From assembly GCA_945861235.1 (NCBI GenBank), contig CAMATV010000208.1, positions 1-6,124 of the forward strand: a DNA stretch of 6,124 nt. The letters are read 5' to 3'. The notes beneath the pieces are model-generated. The model ran no database searches and was not told the origin of the DNA. It worked only from the letters and a program-made list of their open reading frames with translations. The translations under genes and the position numbers were made by a program. Shown piece after piece: positions 1 to 5,389 of this stretch (position 1 is the stretch's first letter; every line of letters begins with the position of its first letter). This DNA is from Opitutus sp. GAS368. GTDB taxonomy: Bacteria; Verrucomicrobiota; Verrucomicrobiia; Opitutales; Opitutaceae.

Positions 1-126
1 CACCTGTTTCCAAGTGAGGCCGTGTTTTTTGGCGAAGGCATCGAGCACCACCCAGCCGAAATTGTGGCGGGTAGCTTCGTATTCGCGGCCCGGATTGCCG
101 AGACCGGCAACGAGCGAGATGGACAT
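1..126 (-). CDS. pth: Peptidyl-tRNA hydrolase, N-terminal 42 codons (cut by window edge)
   Basis: Pth cleaves the ester bond of peptidyl-tRNAs released by stalled ribosomes and so recycles tRNA in the cytoplasm. Only the first 42 codons are present; the rest lies beyond base 1. The visible start is MSISLVAGLGNPG, followed by REYEATRHNFGW. This matches the family opening, with the conserved Asn (N11) in GLGNPG and the catalytic His (H21) in the TRHN motif; these correspond to Asn10 and His20 in E. coli mature numbering. The ATG at 126-124 gives the family-standard N-terminus. No strong Shine-Dalgarno sequence precedes it. It lies 68 bases downstream of the bL25 stop codon on the same strand, a common bacterial pairing, but a terminator-like hairpin falls in that gap. 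Identification is firm despite the truncation. Confidence 0.93.
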   Translation of the reverse strand, partial: MSISLVAGLGNPGREYEATRHNFGWVVLDAFAKKHGLTWKQV

Positions 127-146
127 AACTCAAAGAACGTTGGCCG

Positions 147-170
147 AAAACCGTTGCGTTGAAGCAACGG
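147..170 (-). terminator. Hairpin plus TTTT between bL25 and pth (terminator or attenuator)
   Basis: Read on the minus strand, CCGTTGC (170-164), a 6-base loop and GCAACGG (157-151) form a perfect 7-bp stem, followed directly by TTTT (150-147). This resembles a short intrinsic terminator placed 24 bases after the bL25 stop codon. The U-run is only four long, so termination may be partial, leaving some read-through into pth, whose start codon is 20 bases further on. The stem and T-run are seen in the sequence; the function is inferred. Confidence 0.5.
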
Positions 171-194
171 GGTGGCGCGGAAAAGAAACAAGAA

Positions 195-965
195 TTACTT
201 CTTGGCGGGAGCAGCCGGCTTGGCGCCAGCGGCGGGAGCCGCGGGCTTGGCGCCGGCGGCGGGAGCAGCACCGGGCTTGGCCCCGGCAGCCGGAGCAGCA
301 GCACCAGCAGCGGGAGCAGCACCAGCGGCGGGAGCGGCGCCAGCGGCGGGAGCAGCGCCCTCGACCGGAGCGGCGGCGACCACTTCCTGGACGATTTCGG
401 CCACAGGCTCGACGCAAGAGACGATCGGCTGGCCCTTGAGGTCGAGAAACTCGACGCCCTCAATAGGCTTCAGGCCGGAAACTTTGATGGTCTCACCGAC
501 CTTGAGCTCGGTGACATCGACGTTGATCGCCTCAGGAAGATCCTTCGGGAAGCAGCGCACGCGAAGCTGTTGGGTGTTCATTTCCAGAACGCCACTCTGG
601 TTCTTGACGCCAAACGACTCACCGGTGACACGAACCGCCACGCGGATTTCAAATTTCTCGTCGGCCTTCACTTCTTGGAAGTCGATGTGGAGATATTTGT
701 CCGTGATCGGATCCCGCTGGACTTCTTGGAGGAACGACAGGGCCTTGTCGGCCTTATCCGTACGCTCGAGTTGCACGAGGACGGCGCGACCGGCGACGGA
801 CTTCAGGAAGCGGATGAACTCCGGACCATCCACCGTCAGCGACTCGGGGCTGGTGTGCTTCCCGTAGAGAATCGCGGGAACGCGATTGGCCTTGCGGAGG
901 CGGCGTGATGCACTGCGACCAGTCTGGGCGCGTGCGGTGACGTTAAGTTTGAACTGTTGGCTCAT
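195..965 (-). CDS. rplY: 50S ribosomal protein bL25, long CTC/TL5-type with Ala/Pro/Lys-rich tail
   Basis: bL25 binds 5S rRNA in the central protuberance of the large ribosomal subunit. The 256-residue product has the long two-domain form (general stress protein CTC / Thermus TL5). The N-terminal 5S-binding beta-barrel spans about residues 5-95, with the typical RLRKANRVPAILYGK segment (22-36) and the DPITDKYLHIDFQEV motif (85-99). The second, TL5-like domain spans about 100-195. Residues 203-256 form a low-complexity tail with six copies of APAAGA plus KPA/KPGA units, ending APAKK, which makes the protein longer than typical long-form members. The ATG at 965 is chosen because AGGGGG (981-976) sits 10 bases upstream; an in-frame GTG at 986 would place that Shine-Dalgarno inside the gene. 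The gene probably leads a transcript continuing toward pth. Family assignment is secure; the tail's role is unknown. Confidence 0.95.
   Translation of the reverse strand: MSQQFKLNVTARAQTGRSASRRLRKANRVPAILYGKHTSPESLTVDGPEFIRFLKSVAGRAVLVQLERTDKADKALSFLQEVQRDPITDKYLHIDFQEVKADEKFEIRVAVRVTGESFGVKNQSGVLEMNTQQLRVRCFPKDLPEAINVDVTELKVGETIKVSGLKPIEGVEFLDLKGQPIVSCVEPVAEIVQEVVAAAPVEGAAPAAGAAPAAGAAPAAGAAAPAAGAKPGAAPAAGAKPAAPAAGAKPAAPAKK
198..359 (-). repeat. Degenerate 18-bp repeats encoding the APAAGA tail of bL25
   Basis: The last 54 codons of the bL25 gene are built from near-identical 18-base units encoding APAAGA. Six copies start at residues 205, 211, 217, 224, 234 and 243. The later ones are separated by KPGA or KPA linkers of 3-4 residues. 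Units differ mainly at third codon positions. The tract is in frame throughout, so unit gain or loss would change only tail length. Lysines appear only in the distal part (K230, K240, K249, K255, K256), giving a basic C-terminus. Confidence 0.85.
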
Positions 966-975
966 AGATTTCGTT

Positions 976-981
976 CCCCCT
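976..981 (-). promoter_or_regulatory. Ribosome binding site of the bL25 gene
   Basis: AGGGGG on the minus strand lies 10 bases before the ATG at 965. It is the clearest Shine-Dalgarno sequence in the window and favours that ATG over the in-frame GTG at 986. Confidence 0.65.
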
Positions 982-1025
982 GTCACCCCGGAATTGAGGG
1001 CAGGCGTAGTGGAAAAGAGAATGAG

Positions 1026-1053
1026 GTGATAGGGTCGTCAGGATCGAATGCAA
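1026..1053 (-). promoter_or_regulatory. Weak candidate promoter for bL25
   Basis: On the minus strand, TTGCAT (1053-1048) and TATCAC (1031-1026) are separated by 16 bases. They match the sigma-70 consensus at only 3 of 6 and 4 of 6 positions. This is the best pair I could find by eye within about 100 bases of the bL25 start, and it would give a leader of roughly 50-60 bases. It is a weak prediction. Confidence 0.2.
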
Positions 1054-1164
1054 CCAAAACTTTGGCGAACGCGAAAATTGCCACTGCTGATCACGTCCGC
1101 TGCGCCCCGCGGTCCCTGCTCGCGATTCCGGCCCGCCCGCCATCCGGCATGGTTGTTGGGTAAC

Positions 1165-1178
1165 GTCAAAGACTTGAC
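1165..1178. promoter_or_regulatory. Inverted repeat GTCAA-N4-TTGAC, possible operator
   Basis: GTCAA (1165-1169) and TTGAC (1174-1178) are perfect inverted half-sites around a 4-base centre. The right half overlaps the candidate -35 box of the oxidoreductase gene, where a repressor would block polymerase. The symmetry is seen; regulator binding is inferred. Confidence 0.3.
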
Positions 1179-1202
1179 CGCCGCCCTCACTGTTTGGTTA
1201 TT
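1174..1202 (+). promoter_or_regulatory. Candidate sigma-70-like promoter of the oxidoreductase gene
   Basis: TTGACC (1174-1179) matches five of six -35 consensus positions. At 17-base spacing, GTTATT (1197-1202) is a poor -10 box (three of six matches). A start near 1209 would leave a leader of about 44 bases before the ATG at 1253. The good -35, weak -10 and flanking inverted repeats would suit a regulated promoter. Confidence 0.35.
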
Positions 1203-1204
1203 TC

Positions 1205-1217
1205 GAACGGGCCGTTC
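1205..1217. promoter_or_regulatory. Inverted repeat GAACGG-G-CCGTTC, possible operator
   Basis: Perfect 6-bp half-sites surround a single central base, just after the candidate -10 box and over the expected transcription start. The position suits a repressor site or the base of a small leader hairpin. No T-run follows it, so it is not an intrinsic terminator. Confidence 0.3.
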
Positions 1218-1252
1218 CCTTCGCTTTCACACTATTTAGTCATCCGAACCCT

Positions 1253-2596
1253 ATGATCCCCACCCGTCGCCAATTCCTCCAAAGCTCCGCCGTCCTCCTC
1301 GCCGCACCGTTTATTCTCCCGAGCCGCGTCTGGTCGCAATCCACCGCACCGAGCAAGCGCCTCACCATCGGTTGCATCGGCATGGGCAAACAGATGGGCG
1401 GCCACCTCGGTGGCTTTATCAATCGCGATGACGTCGAAGTCCTCGCGGTGTGCGATGTCGACACGACCCGTCGCCTGCACGCCAAGAAACGCGTCGACGA
1501 TGCGTACACGAAAAAGGCCGGCGAAACCTACCGCGCCTGCGACGCCTACAACGATTTCCGCGAGGTTCTCGCCCGCAAAGATATCGACGCCATCATCATC
1601 GCCACACCCGATCACTGGCACGCCTATATCGCCATCGCCGCCGTGCGCGCTGGCAAAGACGTCTACTGCGAGAAGCCGCTCACCCATAACATTCACGAAG
1701 CTGTCGAGCTCGTGAAGGAGTCCCGCAAGGCCAAACGCGTTTTCCAAACCGGCTCGCAACAGCGCTCCTCCAAAGAATTCCGCGTCGCCTGCGAACTCGT
1801 CCGCAATGGCGTCCTCGGCCGCGTCAACTCCGTCCACGTCTCCTTCGGCGATCCCGCCACGCCCTACTCCCAGCCCGCCGCCGAAATGGAGCCCGGCCTC
1901 GACTGGGATCGCTGGTGCGGCCCGGGCCCACTCGTCGCCTACAGCCCGTTTCTCTGCCCGCGCGGCCTCCATACCAATTTCCCCGACTGGCGGAAGACAT
2001 GGGAGTTCGGCGGCGGCATGATCACCGACTGGGGCGCCCACCACATCGACATCGCCCAGTGGGGTCTCGGCATGGATGGCTCCGGCCCGGTCGAAATCCG
2101 CGCCCCGAAAGATTGGCAAACCGCCAAACGCGGCGCCCAACTCGTCTACGCCGACGGCACCATCCTCACCCACGTCAAAGGCAAGGGCGTCTCCTTTTAC
2201 GGCACCCTCGGCGAGTGTCATGTCAACCGCGGTAAATTCGAACTCATCATGGACGGTAAAACGGTCCACAAATTCTGGGACAAGGAAGTCGACAAAACCA
2301 CGTCGATGGAACGGGAAGTCGTCCTCACCGAGCGCGAGTTTCTTGCCGACGCGAAGATCAAACTCACCGCTCCCAAGAGCCACCTCCAGAACTTCCTCGA
2401 CTGCGTGCAGTCCCGCCAGACACCCATCGCCGACGTCGCGATCGGCGCGAGCAGTGTGACCGCGTGCCATCTCATGAACTTCGCCTACCACTATGGCGCG
2501 AACGCGAAGTGGAATCCCGAGCGCAACAAATTCGCAAGCGGCGGCAACAGCAAGTGGCTCACCCGCGAAAAATACCGCGCCGGTTGGGTCGTGTAG
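1253..2596 (+). CDS. Gfo/Idh/MocA-family oxidoreductase with twin-arginine signal
   Basis: This family comprises NAD(P)-dependent dehydrogenases acting mostly on sugars, sugar derivatives or inositols; the substrate here cannot be read from sequence. The 447-residue protein starts MIPTRRQFLQ, a twin-arginine motif (T4-RRQFLQ), followed by a hydrophobic stretch (about 11-23), suggesting Tat export or membrane attachment. No clear signal-peptidase site is visible. The Rossmann domain begins at about residue 36 with TIGCIGMGKQ (38-47). ATPDHWH (117-123) and CEKPLTHN (139-146) follow, the latter carrying the expected catalytic Lys141. The C-terminal alpha/beta domain has GGGMITDWGAHHID (253-266), typical of the secreted bacterial subfamily. 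Length is normal for that subfamily. The ATG at 1253 lacks a Shine-Dalgarno sequence but is supported by the signal motif. It is transcribed divergently from bL25 and followed by a structured spacer, so it is probably monocistronic. Confidence 0.9.
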   Translation: MIPTRRQFLQSSAVLLAAPFILPSRVWSQSTAPSKRLTIGCIGMGKQMGGHLGGFINRDDVEVLAVCDVDTTRRLHAKKRVDDAYTKKAGETYRACDAYNDFREVLARKDIDAIIIATPDHWHAYIAIAAVRAGKDVYCEKPLTHNIHEAVELVKESRKAKRVFQTGSQQRSSKEFRVACELVRNGVLGRVNSVHVSFGDPATPYSQPAAEMEPGLDWDRWCGPGPLVAYSPFLCPRGLHTNFPDWRKTWEFGGGMITDWGAHHIDIAQWGLGMDGSGPVEIRAPKDWQTAKRGAQLVYADGTILTHVKGKGVSFYGTLGECHVNRGKFELIMDGKTVHKFWDKEVDKTTSMEREVVLTEREFLADAKIKLTAPKSHLQNFLDCVQSRQTPIADVAIGASSVTACHLMNFAYHYGANAKWNPERNKFASGGNSKWLTREKYRAGWVV

Positions 2597-2604
2597 GCCC
2601 GAAC

Positions 2605-2635
2605 GGAGCGGCGGTTTCCAACCGCCGTCAGCTCC
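2605..2635 (+). repeat. Strong hairpin just after the oxidoreductase gene
   Basis: CGGCGGTT (2609-2616), loop TCC and AACCGCCG (2620-2627) form a perfect 8-bp stem. GGAG (2605-2608) can pair with CTCC (2632-2635) across a 4-base bulge to lengthen it. It begins 9 bases after the stop codon at 2594-2596. No T-run follows, so it could protect the mRNA 3' end, assist a factor-dependent terminator, or be a dispersed palindromic element. Confidence 0.55.
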
Positions 2636-2642
2636 ACGCTGA

Positions 2643-2674
2643 GTAGCCCGCCTCGTGAGAGGCGGGACTTTCCG
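2643..2674 (+). repeat. 32-bp palindromic repeat, copy 1
   Basis: This 32-base unit is identical to copy 2, located 66 bases downstream. It runs GTAG, then CCCGCCTC (2647-2654), loop GTGA, GAGGCGGG (2659-2666), and ends ACTTTCCG. The stem is a perfect 8 bp. In a plus-strand transcript the loop is GUGA, a GNRA-class tetraloop, while the opposite strand gives UCAC. It resembles REP-type intergenic repeats; family identity was not checked. Confidence 0.75.
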
Positions 2675-2708
2675 GCGTGAGACCGGCGCGGGTGGCTTCG
2701 TCGAGGGC

Positions 2709-2740
2709 GTAGCCCGCCTCGTGAGAGGCGGGACTTTCCG
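2709..2740 (+). repeat. 32-bp palindromic repeat, copy 2
   Basis: All 32 bases match copy 1, with the stem at 2713-2720 and 2725-2732 around GTGA. The copy is also enclosed by an outer inverted repeat, CCGGCGCG (2683-2690) and CGCGCCGG (2751-2758). Inside this, GGTG (2691-2694) can pair with CACC (2744-2747), so it may sit at the tip of a longer fold. Copies are in the same orientation with 34 bases between them. Confidence 0.75.
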
Positions 2741-2764
2741 TGACACCCCACGCGCCGGCCCCCA

Positions 2765-2801
2765 TCTTTCTCTTTCCTCTTTCTCTTTCTTCTTTCTCTT
2801 T
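2765..2801 (+). repeat. 13-bp polypyrimidine tandem repeat upstream of the nagZ-like gene
   Basis: Thirty-seven consecutive pyrimidines consist of three units of TCTTTCTCTTTC plus one variable base: unit 1 ends in C (2765-2777), unit 2 ends in T (2778-2790), and unit 3 is cut at 11 bases (2791-2801). Unit 2 reads the same backwards, and the tract from 2767 to 2801 is mirror-symmetric about 2784 apart from one base pair of positions. It ends 11 bases before the ATG at 2813. Confidence 0.8.
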
Positions 2802-2812
2802 GGGACGGTCGC

Positions 2813-3919
2813 ATGTCCCCCTCGTCACCGCACCCCTCCTCGTTTTCGCCCGCGCTCGCGCGCCCCCTCGCGTCGCTCACCCTCCGCGAAAAAATCGGCC
2901 AACTCCTCAACGTCGGCTTCCGCGGCTGTCATCCCGCTGAGTGCGCCCTCGCCGTCCGCGACATCCGCGAACACGGCATCGGCGGCGTCATTCTCTTCGA
3001 TCAGGAAATGAGCGATGGCTCCGCCGGCCGACGCAACATCGAGTCCCCCGCCCAAGTCCGCAACCTCCTCGCGCACTTCCAATCACACGCCCGCATCCCT
3101 CTCCTCACCTCGATCGATCAAGAGGGCGGAAGGGTGAATCGCCTCAAAGCTGTCTACGGTTTCCCCGCGAGCAGCTCCCACGAGGAACTCGGTCGGATCG
3201 ACGATTCCGCGACCACCTCCCGCCACGCCACCACTAGCGCACAGACCCTCGCGGGCGTCGGCCTCAACCTCAACCTCGCCCCGGTCGTTGACCTCGACGC
3301 TCACCCCGACAATCCGATCATCAAGGGCAAGCGCCGCAGCTTTTCCGCCGATCCCGAGGCCGTCGCGCGCCACGCCGCCGACTACATCCGCGCCCACCGC
3401 GCCCACGGCGTGCTGACCTGCCTGAAACATTTTCCCGGCCACGGCAGCGCTACCGGCGACACTCATTTGGGCCTCGTCAACGTCACGGCCACTTGGTCCG
3501 ACCGTGAACTCATCCCCTTCCAACGCCTCATCGCCGCCGGCCTCTGCGACGTGATCATGAGCGCCCATGTATTCAACGCGCACCTCGATCCCGATCTCCC
3601 CGCCACTCTGTCTCGCGCCGTCATCACCGGCCTCCTCCGCGAAAGACTCGGCTACGCCGGCGTCATCACGAGTGACGACATGGAGATGAAAGCCATCTCC
3701 AGCCACTACGGCCTAGAAAATTCCCTCCCCCTCGCGATCAACGCCGGCATCGACGTCCTCTGCTTCGGCAACAATCTCAGCTACCATCCCGACATCGCCC
3801 CCCGCGCCATCGCCATCCTCGAAAACGCCGTCACCTCGGGCCGTATCCAAGAATCCCGCATCGATGAATCCTGCGCCCGCGTGCTCGCGTTGAAACGCAA
3901 AACCCCTCTGCTTGCCTGA
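2813..3919 (+). CDS. nagZ: Family-3 glycoside hydrolase, NagZ-type beta-N-acetylhexosaminidase
   Basis: NagZ removes N-acetylglucosamine from anhydro-muropeptides in the cytoplasm during peptidoglycan recycling. The 368-residue protein is a single GH3 TIM-barrel domain from about residue 22 (LTLREKIGQL) to 340. Visible markers are IDQEGGRVNRL (101-111), NLAPVVD (154-160), KGKRRSFSADP (171-181) and KHFPGHGSATGDTHLGL (205-221). The last is the NagZ signature loop bearing the Asp-His pair (D216, H218) used as general acid/base in this subgroup. Asp288 in TSDDMEMKAI is the expected nucleophile. There is no signal peptide or second GH3 domain, so a cytoplasmic recycling enzyme fits better than a secreted beta-glucosidase. 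The ATG at 2813 leaves about 20 low-complexity Ser/Pro residues before the domain. A weak GGGA (2802-2805) precedes it. The stop lies 2 bases before an AmpG-like gene, supporting this role. Activity on other N-acetylhexosaminides remains possible. Confidence 0.88.
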   Translation: MSPSSPHPSSFSPALARPLASLTLREKIGQLLNVGFRGCHPAECALAVRDIREHGIGGVILFDQEMSDGSAGRRNIESPAQVRNLLAHFQSHARIPLLTSIDQEGGRVNRLKAVYGFPASSSHEELGRIDDSATTSRHATTSAQTLAGVGLNLNLAPVVDLDAHPDNPIIKGKRRSFSADPEAVARHAADYIRAHRAHGVLTCLKHFPGHGSATGDTHLGLVNVTATWSDRELIPFQRLIAAGLCDVIMSAHVFNAHLDPDLPATLSRAVITGLLRERLGYAGVITSDDMEMKAISSHYGLENSLPLAINAGIDVLCFGNNLSYHPDIAPRAIAILENAVTSGRIQESRIDESCARVLALKRKTPLLA

Positions 3920-3921
3920 TC

Positions 3922-5211
3922 ATGAACCCCACCGCTAGCGCGACCCGCCGCAACCCTTGGGCGTGGATCCCCTCCCTCTATTTCGCACAGGGCATCCCCT
4001 ACGTCGTCGTGATGACCCTCTCGACGGTGATGTATAAAAATCTCGGCCTCTCTAATACCGACATTGCCCTCTACACGAGCTGGCTCTATCTGCCGTGGGT
4101 CATCAAGCCGCTCTGGTCGCCCCTCGTGGACCTCTTCCGCACGAAACGTTTCTGGATCGTCACCCTCCAATTTACCATCGCCATCGCCTTCGCCCTCGTC
4201 GCCTTCACGTTGCCGGGACCGAAGTTTTTCCAGCTCTCGCTCGCCGTCTTCTGGCTGCTGGCCTTCAGCTCAGCGACTCACGACATCGCCGCCGACGGTT
4301 TTTATCTGCTCGCGATGAAACCAGGCGAACAAGCCGCCTTCGTCGGCGTCCGCAGTACTTTTTACCGCCTCGCGTCCCTCTCCGCCCAAGGTGGGCTCGT
4401 CTACCTCGCCGGCATGTGGACGACCTCCACCGGCAGCGTCACGCAAGCTTGGTCGCTCGTCTTCGGCCTCCTCGCCGCCATGTTTCTCGGCGTCGGCGCC
4501 TACCATGTCTTCGCCCTGCCGAAACCTGCCAGCGACGTTGCCACCGCCAGCGGACAAAACCCTGTCAAAGAGTTCTTCGCCGTCTTTGCCCACTTCCTGC
4601 GCAAGCCCGACATTCTCACCGCCCTCGCGATGCTACTCCTCTACCGTCTCGCGGAGTCGCAGGCCCTCAAACTCCTCTCGCCCTTCATGCTCGATAAACG
4701 CGAGGTCGGTGGCCTCGGCCTCACCACGCAACAAGTCGGCATCGTTTACGGCACCGTGGGCATCATCGCCCTCACCGTCGGCGGCCTCGTCGGTGGCTGG
4801 ATCATTTCACTCTACGGCCTGAAACGGATGCTCTGGCCGATGATTCTCGCGATGCACGCCCCCATCGTGGCGTTTTTGCTCCTCGCGATGTTCCAGCCCA
4901 CCAGCCTCTGGATCATCGGCTCCGCCCTCGCCGTCGAACAATTCGGCTACGGCTTCGGTTTCACGGCTTATATGCTCTACATGATGATGCTGGCCGACGG
5001 CCCGCACAAAACCGCGCACTACGCGATCTGCACCGGCTTCATGGCCCTCGGCATGATGCTCCCCGGTATGGCCGCGGGCTGGATCGAAGACCACATCGGC
5101 TACGTCAATTTCTTCACGTGGGTCCTCATCTGTACGATCCCCTCGTTCATCGTCATCACTCGCCTCAAGATTGACCCCGCGTTCGGCAAGAAAACACCCG
5201 CTGCAGCCTGA
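3922..5211 (+). CDS. AmpG-like MFS transporter, candidate muropeptide importer
   Basis: The 429-residue protein is an inner-membrane major facilitator. Twelve hydrophobic segments lie at about 14-35, 46-67, 77-97, 103-124, 146-165, 175-197, 229-252, 271-292, 303-323, 328-355, 366-385 and 393-414, with a polar central loop at 198-228. Features shared with AmpG permeases are FAQGIPY (21-27), the LWSPLVD stretch (64-70) and SSATHDIAADG (116-126), aligning by eye with E. coli AmpG's GLP, LWSPLMD and SASQDI motifs. AmpG imports GlcNAc-anhydroMurNAc peptides with the proton gradient. The start is 2 bases after the NagZ-like stop codon, and no Shine-Dalgarno is visible, so translational coupling is likely. 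The NagZ-type neighbour supports muropeptide uptake, but related carriers in these phyla may move other sugars, so the substrate is inferred. Confidence is high for the MFS family and moderate for function. Confidence 0.85.
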   Translation: MNPTASATRRNPWAWIPSLYFAQGIPYVVVMTLSTVMYKNLGLSNTDIALYTSWLYLPWVIKPLWSPLVDLFRTKRFWIVTLQFTIAIAFALVAFTLPGPKFFQLSLAVFWLLAFSSATHDIAADGFYLLAMKPGEQAAFVGVRSTFYRLASLSAQGGLVYLAGMWTTSTGSVTQAWSLVFGLLAAMFLGVGAYHVFALPKPASDVATASGQNPVKEFFAVFAHFLRKPDILTALAMLLLYRLAESQALKLLSPFMLDKREVGGLGLTTQQVGIVYGTVGIIALTVGGLVGGWIISLYGLKRMLWPMILAMHAPIVAFLLLAMFQPTSLWIIGSALAVEQFGYGFGFTAYMLYMMMLADGPHKTAHYAICTGFMALGMMLPGMAAGWIEDHIGYVNFFTWVLICTIPSFIVITRLKIDPAFGKKTPAAA

Positions 5212-5389
5212 TTCATCCGTCAGCCTATCGCGCCGCCATCACCCTGCCTACGCCACCGCAACTTCTCTCCCCACCCACTCATGGCGTGATTGCGAAAATC
5301 CGCCGACAACATCGTCGCGTTTGCCTACCCGGTCGGGTCGCTTAATCACCTCGCCACTCATCCCAGACTGCTCGCACCTTCTTTTGCCC

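Noticed and set aside
159..908. Plus-strand open frames of 231-249 codons opposite the bL25 gene
   Set aside because: They read the Ala/Pro repeat tract antisense as Gly/Ser- or Ala-rich low complexity and overlap a gene with clear ribosomal-protein motifs.
1054..1065. Short palindrome CCAAA-AC-TTTGG upstream of bL25
   Set aside because: Only 5-bp half-sites with no clear relation to a convincing promoter; likely to occur by chance.
2643..2674. Intrinsic terminator after the oxidoreductase gene
   Set aside because: The stem is strong, but it is followed by ACTTTCCG rather than a U-run on the plus strand, and no U-run follows on the minus strand either.
2643..2740. CRISPR array (two identical 32-bp repeats with a 34-base spacer)
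   Set aside because: Size and spacing superficially fit, but there are only two copies, the repeat is almost entirely a self-complementary stem with a 4-base loop, no cas gene is in the window, and a different hairpin sits alongside. A REP-like repeat is more likely.
1232..2746. Long minus-strand open frame (504 codons) opposite the oxidoreductase gene
   Set aside because: It is a shadow frame created by the high GC at third codon positions of the plus-strand gene. Its beginning merely translates the palindromic repeats, giving the same RKVPPLTRRAT peptide twice, and the product has no recognisable domain.
3083..3706. Minus-strand open frame of 207 codons opposite the NagZ-like gene
   Set aside because: No recognisable motif, Gly/Ala/Val/Glu-rich composition typical of antisense shadows of C-ending codons, and the other strand carries intact catalytic motifs.
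5327..5338. Small inverted repeat ACCCGGTCGGGT upstream of pgi
   Set aside because: It folds into only a 4-bp stem with a usable loop, has no T-run and no adjacent promoter elements, so no function can be supported.
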